From positions 1 through 64,000 of the forward strand of contig CAUEFI010000004.1 of NCBI GenBank assembly GCA_958477305.1: 64,000 nt of DNA, in the 5' to 3' direction. Shown piece by piece: positions 14,709 through 22,717 of the stretch (the first letter of the stretch is position 1; each line of letters opens with the position of its first letter). The translations under genes were made by a program, and so were the position numbers. This DNA is from HGM12998 sp900756495 (lineage in GTDB: Bacteria; Bacillota; Clostridia; Oscillospirales; Oscillospiraceae). The notes under the pieces are model-generated. The model did not search any database. It was not told the origin of the DNA and saw only the letters and a list, made by a program, of their open reading frames with translations.

Positions 14709-15803
14709 TTATACATTGAAGCGGAAAAGAACAATATCGCCGTCCTGCATCACATATTCTTTTCCTTCGCTTCGGACCAGGCCCTTCTCTTTGGCGGCCG
14801 CCATGGTGCCGTTGGCGGCTAAATCCGCAAAAGAGACCACCTCGGCCCGAATAAAGCCGCGCTCAAAGTCGGTGTGGATTTTGCCCGCAGCCTGAGGAGC
14901 CTTGGTGCCCCTGGTGATGGTCCAGGCCCGGCACTCGTCCTCGCCGGCGGTGAGGAAGGAGATGAGGCCCAGCAGTGCGTAACTGGCCTTGATCAGCCGG
15001 TCCAGGCCCGACTCGGCAATGCCCAGATCGTCCAGAAACATCTTCTTTTCCTCAGCGGGCAACTCAGCAATTTCGGCTTCCAACTGGGCGCAGACCGGAA
15101 TGACCTGTGCACCCTCCTGGGCGGCTACGCCGGACACCTGATTGTAATAGTCCATGTGCTCATAGTCAGAGAAGCCCGCCTCATCCAGATTGGCGGCATA
15201 GATGATGGGCTTGAGGGAGAGAAGCTCCGAGGTGGCGATGAGAGCCCTGTCGTCCTCCCCGCAGTCGAAGGAGCGGGCTGACTTGCCCTGGTTGAGCCAG
15301 TCCAGCAGGGCGGTAAAGACCTCTACCTCCCGGGCTGCCTTTTTATCTCCGGATTTCAGCAGCTTGGCGGCCTTTTCCAGCCGGCGCTGCACCATCTCCA
15401 TATCTGCCATGATGAGCTCAATGTCGATAATCTCAATATCGCGCAGAGGATCGGTGGAGCCCTCCACATGAATCACATTGGGGTCGTCAAAGCAGCGGAC
15501 TACGTGGACAATGGCATCCGTGGCCCGGATGTTGGAGAGAAATTTATTGCCAAGCCCCTCACCCTTGGAGGCGCCCTTCACCAGTCCCGCGATGTCTACA
15601 AATTCAATGACGGCCGGTGTGGTCTTTTTGGGCTTGTAGAAATCGGAGAGCCAGTCCAGGCGGCTGTCAGGCACCGCCACCACACCCACGTTGGGGTCGA
15701 TGGTGCAGAACGGATAGTTGGCGCTCTCCGCGCCGGCATTGGTGATGGCGTTGAACAGGGTCGATTTGCCCACATTGGGCAGGCCCACGATTCCTAATTT
15801 CAT
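14709..15803 (-). CDS. ychF: Ribosome-binding ATPase YchF (OLA1 family)
   Basis: The 364-residue protein matches YchF in length and order. The P-loop is GLPNVGKST at residues 6-14, G2 contains SANYPFCTIDPNVG, and G3 is VDIAGLVKGAS. The NKxD position is replaced by NLDE (AANLDEAG), which explains the preference of this family for ATP over GTP. A coiled-coil arm and the C-terminal TGS domain (RAWTITRGTKAPQAAGKIHTDFERGF) follow. It binds the ribosome and has roles in stress and translation quality. It is monocistronic with its own promoter. Confidence 0.97.
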   Translation of the reverse strand: MKLGIVGLPNVGKSTLFNAITNAGAESANYPFCTIDPNVGVVAVPDSRLDWLSDFYKPKKTTPAVIEFVDIAGLVKGASKGEGLGNKFLSNIRATDAIVHVVRCFDDPNVIHVEGSTDPLRDIEIIDIELIMADMEMVQRRLEKAAKLLKSGDKKAAREVEVFTALLDWLNQGKSARSFDCGEDDRALIATSELLSLKPIIYAANLDEAGFSDYEHMDYYNQVSGVAAQEGAQVIPVCAQLEAEIAELPAEEKKMFLDDLGIAESGLDRLIKASYALLGLISFLTAGEDECRAWTITRGTKAPQAAGKIHTDFERGFIRAEVVSFADLAANGTMAAAKEKGLVRSEGKEYVMQDGDIVLFRFNV

Positions 15804-15841
15804 ACGTCGATAAACCTTCTTTTTAGTGGTATAGCCCTGCT

Positions 15842-15870
15842 ATTATATCGGATTTTACCGCTGATTACAA
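15842..15870 (-). promoter_or_regulatory. Strong sigma-A-like promoter for ychF
   Basis: On the minus strand TTGTAA (15870-15865) and TATAAT (15847-15842) are separated by exactly 17 bp. The -10 lies about 39 bp upstream of the ychF ATG. Confidence 0.75.
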
Positions 15871-15901
15871 GGACTTTTCCAGGGAAAGCCGGGACGGCCG
15901 G

Positions 15902-16169
15902 TCAGACGGCATACATGGTAGGCATGAAAAACCCAAGGTTATCATCTAGGCGGAGGCACCAGGAGGGCCGATCGCTGTTCCCCTCGTAGAGATAGTAAAA
16001 TTCCAGCGTCCCGTGGGGCTCTGCAGATCGAAAGCCAAAGACGTATACCTTCGGTTGTTCCGCTCCGGTCTCCCCGCCGATATAGCGAAAGCCGCGGCCG
16101 GGCTACGGCGGCACACTGCCGGAGTATTGTCTGACCTCCGAGCTCTGCTTCCGTTTCGGCAGTTTTGAC
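15902..16169 (-). pseudogene. Broken gene of unknown family (C-terminal fragment with in-frame stop)
   Basis: The minus strand between 16105 and 15902 encodes a protein-like tail (for example RYIGGETGAEQPKVYVFGF, LEFYYLYEGNSDRPSW and LDDNLGFFMPTMYAV) ending at TGA 15902-15904. The same frame continues upstream to 16169 as KRKQSSEVRQYSGSVPP, but an in-frame TAG at 16103-16105 interrupts it. At 16170 the 169-bp palindromic element begins and coding sequence stops. No start codon with a ribosome binding site remains. It appears to be a gene first disrupted by the element and now decaying; its function is not recognised. Confidence 0.6.
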
Positions 16170-16338
16170 CTAGAGCTTGTTTGAAACATGTCAACATGCC
16201 CAACCGGCAGGCCTTTTGACCGCTGGAGGGCGCAATTTTTTCCTTGAAATCCGTCAGGATTCCGGCGAAAAAATTGCTTGCCAGCAGACCAAAATCCCTC
16301 GCCGCCGGGCACATCGCCAATGTTCAAACAAGCCCTAG
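16170..16338. mobile_element. MITE-like 169-bp snap-back element with terminal inverted repeats
   Basis: The ends are CTAG(A/G)GCTTGTTTGAA(A)CAT in inverted orientation (16170-16189 and the inverse ending at 16338). The inner sequence is also an imperfect full-length palindrome: for example GCAATTTTTTC at one side and GAAAAAATTGC at the other. No coding capacity is seen. The left end abuts a broken gene, and the right end supplies the stop codon of the MOSC gene. I saw no second copy in this window, so mobility is inferred from structure. Confidence 0.65.
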
Positions 16339-16760
16339 GGAACGGCTACAACCTCATCGCCGGGCCGGACGGTACCGCCCTGGATCACCTTGCAGAACAA
16401 CCCCTCATGAGGCAGAAGGGAGACACCGAAGGTGCGGGTGACCACGCTGGGGTGATCTGGCTTGCCGATCTGGGAGACCTCCAGCACCACGTCAGGACCC
16501 AGACGGAAGCGGTCGCCGGGCTGGAAGGGCTCCATGCCCTCAATGGTTACGTTTTCGGCAAAATCGCCGGGGCCCATGGTGAGGTGGTTCTTTTCGTTGG
16601 ATTCCAGGACGCTCTCCCATCTCAGGCAGGTGACTTGGCGGCCCCAGTCTCCGCTGTGGCCGTCCCCCTGAATCCCCGACTGCGCCACAAAGACGGCGGA
16701 GGGGACCTCCTGTTTCAGGGTGCCCCGCTGGGCGCTGATGCAGATGGCGTGTACCTTCAT
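16335..16760 (-). CDS. MOSC domain protein
   Basis: The 141-residue protein is a stand-alone MOSC domain, the fold that binds a molybdenum cofactor sulfur or related sulfide group. Visible features are the opening AICISAQRGTLKQEV, the GIQGDGHSGDWGRQV segment and the GPGDFAENVTIEG turn. Stand-alone MOSC proteins often lack the catalytic Cys of eukaryotic sulfurases, and their substrates are not well established. Its TAG stop lies inside the terminal repeat of the adjacent MITE-like element, so the last residues may have been altered by insertion. It follows the MATE gene by 16 bp on the same strand, suggesting an operon. Confidence 0.85.
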   Translation of the reverse strand: MKVHAICISAQRGTLKQEVPSAVFVAQSGIQGDGHSGDWGRQVTCLRWESVLESNEKNHLTMGPGDFAENVTIEGMEPFQPGDRFRLGPDVVLEVSQIGKPDHPSVVTRTFGVSLLPHEGLFCKVIQGGTVRPGDEVVAVP

Positions 16761-16776
16761 GTATGAAACTCCCTTT

Positions 16777-18132
16777 CTATGTATTGTGGACAGGGCCGAT
16801 GTCGGAATCTCTCCACCGGCCGGAGCGGTAATAGATCAGCTGGATGACAATCTGAACTGCCGAGGCGGCGGGAGCGCCGATGCCGATGTGCAACAGCGTC
16901 GCCCCGGCGATACGGCTGACAAAAAAGACAACCGGTACCCGTACGGCAAATGTGGAAACCAGGTTGTTGACCATAGTAAAGCCGGTACGGCCGCAGCCGC
17001 TGTAAAAGCCGTTCAGGCAGAAGACGAAGGAGACGGTGATACAGTCAAAGCTGTAGGTCCGCAGGTAGAGGGCCCCGTGGGCAATGACGGCGGGCTCAGG
17101 GGAGAAAAGGCCCATCCAGAGGACTGGTGAGAGCTGAAGGAGGATAAACATAGCGCCCTCACAGAGGAGGCAGAAAAGAATGCCGTATTTCAGACTCAAA
17201 CCTGCGCGGTCGGGGCGGCCCGCCCCCATATTTTGGGCGGTCATAGCTGCGAGAGCTGCCATAAAGGCCGAAGGGGCCAGCATGGCAAAGGTAATAATCC
17301 GCTCCACCACGCCGACTGCAGCGCTCTCGTTGAGGCCGATGGCGTTGACAATGGCGGTGATGATCAGAAAAGAGATGGTGACCAGCACGTTCTGCACGGC
17401 CACCGGCGCCCCCAGGGAGACAAGTTTTGCACAACGGCCGCGGTGGAGACGGAAGGAGGCGCGCTTGAAGTCAAAGGGAAAGTCTCTGCGGCGCAGTACC
17501 AGCAGAGAGAGAATAAGAGACAGCGCCTGGGCAGAAATAGTGGCGATGGCCGCCCCAGCCGCGCCCATGCCGAAGACGCCCACCAACAGCAGGTCGCCGG
17601 CAATATTTACAACGGTGGCGATGAGAATGAAATACATAGGCCGGCGGGAGTCCCCCAGCCCCCGGAGTATGGCAGAGACCATGTTGTAGCCTGTAATGAA
17701 CAGGATACCGCAGGAACAGAGGAAGAGATACTGCCGGGCAGGAATTACCGCCTCCGCCGGGACCCGCATCAGGGCGACCACCGCGTTGGTGCAGAGTGCG
17801 GAAATGAGGGTGAGGACGATTGCGATTAACGTAAAGAGGGAGAACATAGTACCGATGGACGCGCGGACGTCTTCCCTCCTGCGGGCCCCCACATACTGGC
17901 CGATGAGAACAGTGCCGCCGGTGGCCAGGCCGGTGACCAGGCTGGTAATGGCCTGCATCACCTGACTGCCGGTGGAGACCGCCGAGATCCCCGCCGCGTC
18001 GGCAAACCGCCCTACAATCATCAGGTCGGCGGCACCGTAGAGGAATTGAAGAAAGGAGGCCCCCAGGAAGGGCAGGGCAAATTTGAGCAGGGTACGTTTA
18101 ATATTTCCGCTGACCAGGGACAGTTCCTCCAA
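16777..18132 (-). CDS. MATE family exporter
   Basis: The 451-residue, 12-segment protein has the MATE signatures LPFLGASFLQFLYGAADLMIVG and ISAVSTGSQVMQAITSLVTG in the first half. The second half has a corresponding AAMTAQNMGAGRPDRA motif. It is not closely similar to the MATE protein at 12290, so it is a distinct subfamily rather than a recent duplicate. It is transcribed away from a shared promoter region with the C39-like peptidase gene, and with MOSC 16 bp downstream. The substrate is unknown. Confidence 0.92.
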   Translation of the reverse strand: MEELSLVSGNIKRTLLKFALPFLGASFLQFLYGAADLMIVGRFADAAGISAVSTGSQVMQAITSLVTGLATGGTVLIGQYVGARRREDVRASIGTMFSLFTLIAIVLTLISALCTNAVVALMRVPAEAVIPARQYLFLCSCGILFITGYNMVSAILRGLGDSRRPMYFILIATVVNIAGDLLLVGVFGMGAAGAAIATISAQALSLILSLLVLRRRDFPFDFKRASFRLHRGRCAKLVSLGAPVAVQNVLVTISFLIITAIVNAIGLNESAAVGVVERIITFAMLAPSAFMAALAAMTAQNMGAGRPDRAGLSLKYGILFCLLCEGAMFILLQLSPVLWMGLFSPEPAVIAHGALYLRTYSFDCITVSFVFCLNGFYSGCGRTGFTMVNNLVSTFAVRVPVVFFVSRIAGATLLHIGIGAPAASAVQIVIQLIYYRSGRWRDSDIGPVHNT

Positions 18133-18163
18133 TGGGCATCCCTCCTTTCGGCGTTCAAATCAC

Positions 18164-18225
18164 AGTATAGCACAGCCGCCGCGGAAAAGGCAACCTTTGA
18201 CCAGAGAAGCGGATCGTGCTATACT
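18164..18225. promoter_or_regulatory. Divergent promoters for the MATE and C39 peptidase genes
   Basis: Plus strand: TTGACC (18197-18202), a 17-bp spacer, and the extended -10 TGcTATACT (18217-18225). Minus strand: TTGCCT (18193-18188), an 18-bp spacer, and TATACT (18169-18164), also with TG in front. The two -35 elements lie within 10 bp of each other, so the promoters could interfere with each other. Confidence 0.7.
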
Positions 18226-18256
18226 GGGGCTAATCTCAAGGAAGGGGGGCTGCACG

Positions 18257-18877
18257 GTGAGCGACCGGATCTCCATTCTCCATCCTGAATATCTGACTGT
18301 CTCTGGGCCGGACGGCGAGGCATACCGGGGGGCCGATCAGGAGTGGTTCCCCACGCCTTGGCAGCGGAGGGCGGGCTGCGGTCCCACGGCGGCGGCAGTG
18401 ATAACAGCCTATCTGGGGCAGACTGTTCCCGGCTGGGAGAATCTCTTCCCCGAGGGGTCCATGAAGCGCGCGGCCTTTGCCGCTCATATGTGCAGGGTGT
18501 GGGAGTACGTAACGCCTGGTCCCCATGGGTTGAACCGGCCTGAGGTCTTTGCCGCCGGACTGGACGCCTATGGAGCGGCCCGGGGAGTTCCCCTGCGCGC
18601 CCAGGTAATGGAGCTTCCCGCCAGGCGGTCCGAGCGCCCGGACTGGACGGTATGGGCCGGCTTTATCCGCGCCGCCCTGGAGCGGGACCGCCCGGTGGCC
18701 TTCCTGAACCTCTGTAACGGCAAGGTCAAGGAGCTGGACTGGTGGCACTGGGTCACCATTGTCGCCCTGGAGGGGAGCGCAGCCACCATCCTGGACAGCG
18801 GAAGAGAGTTCCCCATCGACCTGGAGCGGTGGCTGGCCACCACCCGCAAGAGGGGCGGGGTGGTGACGGTGACGTGA
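18257..18877 (+). CDS. C39-like papain-fold cysteine peptidase
   Basis: The start chosen is GTG 18257, preceded by AAGGGGGGC and placed after a strong promoter; longer frames would overlap the divergent MATE gene. The product is 206 residues without a signal peptide. The catalytic triad layout of the C39 family is visible: Cys41 in AGCGPTAAAVITAYL, His164 in DWWHWVTIV and Asp180 in ILDSGRE. It may act as a peptidase or amidase inside the cell; the substrate is unknown. Its last base triplet overlaps the next gene's GTG, so the two are translationally coupled. Confidence 0.82.
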   Translation: MSDRISILHPEYLTVSGPDGEAYRGADQEWFPTPWQRRAGCGPTAAAVITAYLGQTVPGWENLFPEGSMKRAAFAAHMCRVWEYVTPGPHGLNRPEVFAAGLDAYGAARGVPLRAQVMELPARRSERPDWTVWAGFIRAALERDRPVAFLNLCNGKVKELDWWHWVTIVALEGSAATILDSGREFPIDLERWLATTRKRGGVVTVT

Positions 18878-19170
18878 GAGAAGCGCTGACATCCCGCTGG
18901 TTCTGGGCGCTGCTGTGGATACTTGTATGGAGCGTGATTGGCTTTGCCATGATGGGGGCGGACAAACGCAGGGCCAGGCGGGGAGACTGGCGGATCTCGG
19001 AAAAGGCCCTTTTTCTTGCTGCTTTTCTGGGCGGATCACCGGGAACGATTTTTGGGATGAGGGTATTTCATCACAAAACAAAACACTGGTATTTTCAATT
19101 TGGAATGCCGGCCATTCTGATTGCCCAGGCTGCTCTTGCCGTCTGGCTCCTGCTGCGGAAAGGCGGATGA
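18874..19170 (+). CDS. DUF1294 small membrane protein
   Basis: GTG 18874 overlaps the stop of the peptidase gene by 4 bp. The 98-residue product has three hydrophobic segments and the DUF1294 pattern: MGADKRRARRGDWRISEKAL, then LGGSPGTIFGM, then HHKTKHWYF. These are conserved small inner-membrane proteins of unknown function. The upstream frame seen in front of this start is a shadow of the peptidase gene. Confidence 0.88.
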   Translation: MREALTSRWFWALLWILVWSVIGFAMMGADKRRARRGDWRISEKALFLAAFLGGSPGTIFGMRVFHHKTKHWYFQFGMPAILIAQAALAVWLLLRKGG

Positions 19171-19287
19171 GGCTGTGCCGCAGTCCGCGGCCCCTCCCCT
19201 TTGCAGCCTGGAGTATCTGTCACAGTGATACAGAAACAGACCATTCAGCGCAGAAGCCGCTGCATGGTCCGTTTTTTGCCGCCGTCT

Positions 19288-19497
19288 CTATGGCTCTCTC
19301 TTGGGTAGCCGGTGCTTGGTGCCGTCAGGTTCTACGATACGGATATTCTCCAGCTGAGCCTCCAGGTTTTTACGGTATGCGTCAATATATTCCCGCCGCA
19401 GCAGGTCCCGCTCCACCATCTCCTCAGGCGTCAGCCCTTCGGGGCTCTTGGCTTTTTTGGCCAGAGCATTTATGCGCTCAATTTTCCTCTGTTCCAT
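19288..19497 (-). CDS. DUF896 (UPF0291, YnzC-like) protein
   Basis: The 69-residue cytoplasmic protein has the helical hairpin ERINALAKKAKSPEGLTPEE followed by RDLLRREYIDAYRKNLEAQL. These features define the DUF896 family, found mainly in Firmicutes. Its function is not established, although some members are linked to the SOS response in Bacillus. The start codon overlaps the ylmH stop at 19497, so the pair is co-translated. Confidence 0.93.
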   Translation of the reverse strand: MEQRKIERINALAKKAKSPEGLTPEEMVERDLLRREYIDAYRKNLEAQLENIRIVEPDGTKHRLPKREP

Positions 19498-20288
19498 CAG
19501 ATATACCGCTCCAATACTATCATCGTACGGCCCTTTTTAGATAGGCCGCCTATCTCTTTGACACTGCACTTTCCAAGGCCGCGGCAGGAGATCACATCCC
19601 CCTGTGCGACGGTGCGGTCGCATTTACCGCACTCCCGGTGATTGAGCTGAACCCTGCCTGCCGAGATGAGGTCGGCGGCCTTACCGCGGGAGAGGGAGAA
19701 GCCGGAGGCCATGACGGCGTCCAGCCGCAGGGCGGCTACCGTGTCGCGCACGGTCTTGACCTGGATCTGAGGGAGTTCCAGGTCGGACAAAGGGAGGGCA
19801 TGCACCTTGAGCCTGACCCGACCGGCACTCTCCAGATTCAGAAGCAGATAGTCTGCGATTTCCGGGAGCAGCAGTACGTCGCATGAGGCGCTGCCTACCA
19901 GCAGATCGCCTATCTTTTCCCGGGTGATACCCAGGCCCAGGATAGAGCCCAGAAAGTCCCGGTGGGAGAGGCCGCTGCCCGCAGGAAAGGTGCACCGCAG
20001 GGCGGCTACCGGGGACTCCCATAGAGCGTCCTCCTTTTCCTGCCAATCTGGAAGGAAGAGGCAGACTGTCCGCTCTGCCCCCTCATATCCCCCAAAAAAG
20101 AGATGTCTGGGACGGCCGCAGGCGGCGATGAGGGACTCCACAGCCGCGCGCTCACCCGGGGATAAAAAGGAGGTATGGGCCGGAACGGAGCGATTTTGGG
20201 CCAGCTCCAGCTTATCCAGCACCCTGGCCAGCAGGAGCCGCTCGGCCCCTTCCCTGGCAAGCCTGTTGAGCAGTTCGGTCTTGTTCAT
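19497..20288 (-). CDS. ylmH: YlmH-type RNA-binding protein with S4 domain
   Basis: The 263-residue protein has an N-terminal YlmH domain (FLSPGERAAVESLIAA and ARKGG-like region replaced by FGGYEGAERTVCLFLPDW). A C-terminal S4 RNA-binding domain lies at about 185-240 (LDAVMASGFSLSRGKAADLI and AGRVQLNHRECGKCD). YlmH binds stalled ribosomal large subunits and is normally encoded in the sepF-divIVA cluster. Here it is away from those genes, which are at 35823-37160, and paired with the DUF896 gene. Confidence 0.9.
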   Translation of the reverse strand: MNKTELLNRLAREGAERLLLARVLDKLELAQNRSVPAHTSFLSPGERAAVESLIAACGRPRHLFFGGYEGAERTVCLFLPDWQEKEDALWESPVAALRCTFPAGSGLSHRDFLGSILGLGITREKIGDLLVGSASCDVLLLPEIADYLLLNLESAGRVRLKVHALPLSDLELPQIQVKTVRDTVAALRLDAVMASGFSLSRGKAADLISAGRVQLNHRECGKCDRTVAQGDVISCRGLGKCSVKEIGGLSKKGRTMIVLERYI

Positions 20289-20366
20289 GGAAGCCCCCCT
20301 GTTGAGAATGGTCTCCCTATTCTATCTTTAGCGGCAAAAAAAATCAAGGCCCACGGCGCGCCGTCC

Positions 20367-21191
20367 CTACATGACCTGAATAGAAATTTTCAGCACATAG
20401 TCCTGCTGGCCCGCTGATGAGAGCTCGTCCAACAGGACGTCCTCAAAAAAGCGTTCTCCCAACGTGAGTCCACGGGCCGCTCCGGAGCGAAGCAGCCGGC
20501 GGTAGGTCTCCTCCGCCGTATCGAAGCCGCCCAGGTGACAGGCGGACAGGTATTGGCCTACCGGGACGACCTCAGTCTCCACTCCGCGGGGAGAACGGTC
20601 GACCTGTGTGTAGAAGTGTGTGGAGGCCAGATGGTAACCCTCTTTCTCCAGAGCCCTGCGGCTGAGGATAGTGCCCACCGAATGGGGACTGAGGATACCA
20701 TGGGCCCGGCAGAATCGCAGGTGCTCGCCCAAGGAGAGGGCCATCTTCCGCTCACTGGTGAGGCGCGGTACCGGGGTGACCACCAGCAGGCGGGCGGGGA
20801 CGGCTGCCAGGATAACGGCGGAAAAATCGGTCTCCATAGCCCGGCGGGTAAGGGCGGCGCGTCCCCGGACAAAGGCGCGCAGATTTTTCAGCCGGGCAAT
20901 TTTCTCCCCCAACAGGGCGTCCTCACGCTCCAGAAGGGCGGCTAGGGCCTCCGGACTGCGCCTGTCCAAATAGGCTCGGATCTCGCTCAGAGGCATATCC
21001 AGTTCCCGGAGGGCGGCGATGACGTGAAAGACATCCAGCTGGGCCGCAGAGTAGTAGCGGTAGCCATTTTCACCTTTTAGCGCCGGCGAAAAGATGCCAA
21101 GGGAGTCATAGTGAAAAAGAGTATGCCTGGTTACGCCGCACAGGGCCGCAAATTCACCGGTGGTAAAGCGATCCCGGTGGGTCCGGTCCAT
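20367..21191 (-). CDS. MerR family regulator, probable activator of the divergent MATE gene
   Basis: The 274-residue protein has an N-terminal MerR winged helix (GEFAALCGVTRHTLFHYDSLGIFSPA), a coiled coil near 75-115, and a C-terminal domain of BmrR/GyrI type that may bind drugs. The gene diverges from a MATE exporter. Between them lies a promoter with the 19-bp spacer and central dyad typical of MerR activation. The product may therefore sense a compound exported by that pump. The ligand is unknown. Confidence 0.9.
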   Translation of the reverse strand: MDRTHRDRFTTGEFAALCGVTRHTLFHYDSLGIFSPALKGENGYRYYSAAQLDVFHVIAALRELDMPLSEIRAYLDRRSPEALAALLEREDALLGEKIARLKNLRAFVRGRAALTRRAMETDFSAVILAAVPARLLVVTPVPRLTSERKMALSLGEHLRFCRAHGILSPHSVGTILSRRALEKEGYHLASTHFYTQVDRSPRGVETEVVPVGQYLSACHLGGFDTAEETYRRLLRSGAARGLTLGERFFEDVLLDELSSAGQQDYVLKISIQVM

Positions 21192-21208
21192 TTTTTCGCC
21201 CTCCCCTC

Positions 21209-21239
21209 TTGACTTTCGGGTTACCCGATGGTTTATGAT
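21209..21239 (+). promoter_or_regulatory. MerR-type promoter and operator of the MATE gene
   Basis: TTGACT (21209-21214) and TATGAT (21234-21239) are 19 bp apart, the over-long spacer used by MerR regulators. The spacer carries a perfect 13-bp dyad TCGGGTTACCCGA (21216-21228). It lies 47 bp upstream of the MATE start and 18 bp upstream of the merR start on the other strand. Confidence 0.85.
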
Positions 21240-21285
21240 ATACCGCGTATTAAGATTCTGTCAAGAAGGGAGGGGAAACTTCCCC

Positions 21286-22614
21286 ATGGTAAATCAGCTG
21301 GATCGGGAGTTTTCTTTTGGCTCCCTGCTGGGTTTCGCCCTGCCCAGCGTCATTATGATGATTTTTACCGCCCTCTATACCATTGTGGACGGGATGTTTA
21401 TCTCCCGCTTTGTGGGTGAGGACGCGCTGGCGGCTGTTAATATTGTCTTCCCCGCCATCTGCCTGGTCATGGCGGTGGGGATTATGCTGGCTACCGGAGG
21501 GAGCGCCATCGTGGCCCATCGAATGGGGGCCGGGGATGAGGAGGGAGCCCGGCGGGGCTTTACCCTTCTGCTGCTGGTTGCGCTGGGGGTAGGCGTACTC
21601 TTCGCGCTGGCAGGGATTTTTGCCTCGGGAGGAATCAGCCGGCTGCTGGGGGCTACAGGGCGGACAGAGGCGGATTGTATTGCCTATCTGCGTACGCTGC
21701 TTCTTTTTGCACCGGCCTATATGCTTCAGCTCTTCTTTCAAAGTTTTTTTGTCACAGCCGGCCGCCCCGGCCTGGGCCTGGGGCTGACGGTGGCGGCAGG
21801 GCTGACCAATGCCGTACTGGACTTTCTGTTGATTGTCCCGGCGGGCCTGGGAGTGGTAGGGGCGGCTCTGGCGACGGCGGCCGGATATCTGGTCCCAGCT
21901 GTATGCGGCGTGTGCTTTTTTGCCTTTCGAAAGCGGGGGCTGCGGCTGGCCCGCCCCGTGTGGGACGGGCGTATGCTCCTGCGGGCCTGCTCCAACGGTT
22001 CTTCGGAAATGGTGAGCAATCTGGCGGGGGCGGTGATTACCTTCTGTTTCAATTTTCTCATGCTCCGCTTTTTGGGAGAGGAGGGGGTGGCGGCCATCAC
22101 CATCGTCCTCTATGCCCAGTTTCTCCTTACGGCGCTGTACCTGGGCTTTTCCATGGGGGTGGCCCCGGTAATCAGCTTTAACCACGGTGCGGATAACGGA
22201 GTGCGGCTGCGCCGGGTTTACCGGATCTGCATCCTTTTTGTGTCGGTTAGCTCCTGTGTTGTACTGGCTGTTTCCCTGGCGATGTCGGGAATTCTGGTTT
22301 CCGTCTTCTCCCCTGTGGAATCTCCGGTATACGCTTTGGCCCGCCATGGGTTCCTGCTCTTCGCTCCGTCCTTTCTGTTCGCCGGACTCAATATATTTGC
22401 CTCAGCGTTCTTTACCGCCCTCAATGACGGAAAGACCTCGGCGCTGATCTCATTTCTCAGGACGTTTGGGTTTCTGCTGGCTGCGCTGGCTGCCCTGCCG
22501 GCCCTCCTTAACGTGGACGGCGTGTGGCTGGCGGTACCCTGTGCTGAAATACTCTGTGCAGTCGTCTCTGTATACCTGCTCCGGCGGGGACGGAGCAGGT
22601 ACCGGTACGCATAG
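21286..22614 (+). CDS. MATE family exporter under MerR control
   Basis: ATG 21286 is preceded by AAGGGAGGGG, giving a 442-residue, 12-segment protein; in-frame upstream sequence to 21160 overlaps the promoter and is not coding. MATE signatures include FALPSVIMMIFTALYTIVDGMF and AIVAHRMGAGDEEGAR. The second half has GVAPVISFNHGADNGVRLRR. The divergent MerR gene and its operator suggest drug-inducible expression. The substrate is unknown. Confidence 0.93.
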   Translation: MVNQLDREFSFGSLLGFALPSVIMMIFTALYTIVDGMFISRFVGEDALAAVNIVFPAICLVMAVGIMLATGGSAIVAHRMGAGDEEGARRGFTLLLLVALGVGVLFALAGIFASGGISRLLGATGRTEADCIAYLRTLLLFAPAYMLQLFFQSFFVTAGRPGLGLGLTVAAGLTNAVLDFLLIVPAGLGVVGAALATAAGYLVPAVCGVCFFAFRKRGLRLARPVWDGRMLLRACSNGSSEMVSNLAGAVITFCFNFLMLRFLGEEGVAAITIVLYAQFLLTALYLGFSMGVAPVISFNHGADNGVRLRRVYRICILFVSVSSCVVLAVSLAMSGILVSVFSPVESPVYALARHGFLLFAPSFLFAGLNIFASAFFTALNDGKTSALISFLRTFGFLLAALAALPALLNVDGVWLAVPCAEILCAVVSVYLLRRGRSRYRYA

Positions 22615-22672
22615 AAAGAGAACGAAGGCCGGGAGAGAAATGGAGAACGGTATTTTTGTTGCGCCAAATTGC

Positions 22673-22712
22673 AAAGGAGAGCCCCGGACCTTGTGTCCGG
22701 GGCTCTCCTTTT
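22673..22712. terminator. Bidirectional terminator between convergent MATE genes
   Basis: Arms 22673-22689 and 22695-22711 are a perfect 17-bp inverted repeat with a 5-nt loop and T-run flanks on both strands. It lies 7 bp from the stop of the minus-strand MATE gene. Confidence 0.93.
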
Positions 22713-22717
22713 CCATT

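Noticed and set aside
18083..18256. N-terminal extension of the C39-like peptidase
   Set aside because: It overlaps the divergent MATE gene and both promoters; the GTG at 18257 has the ribosome binding site.
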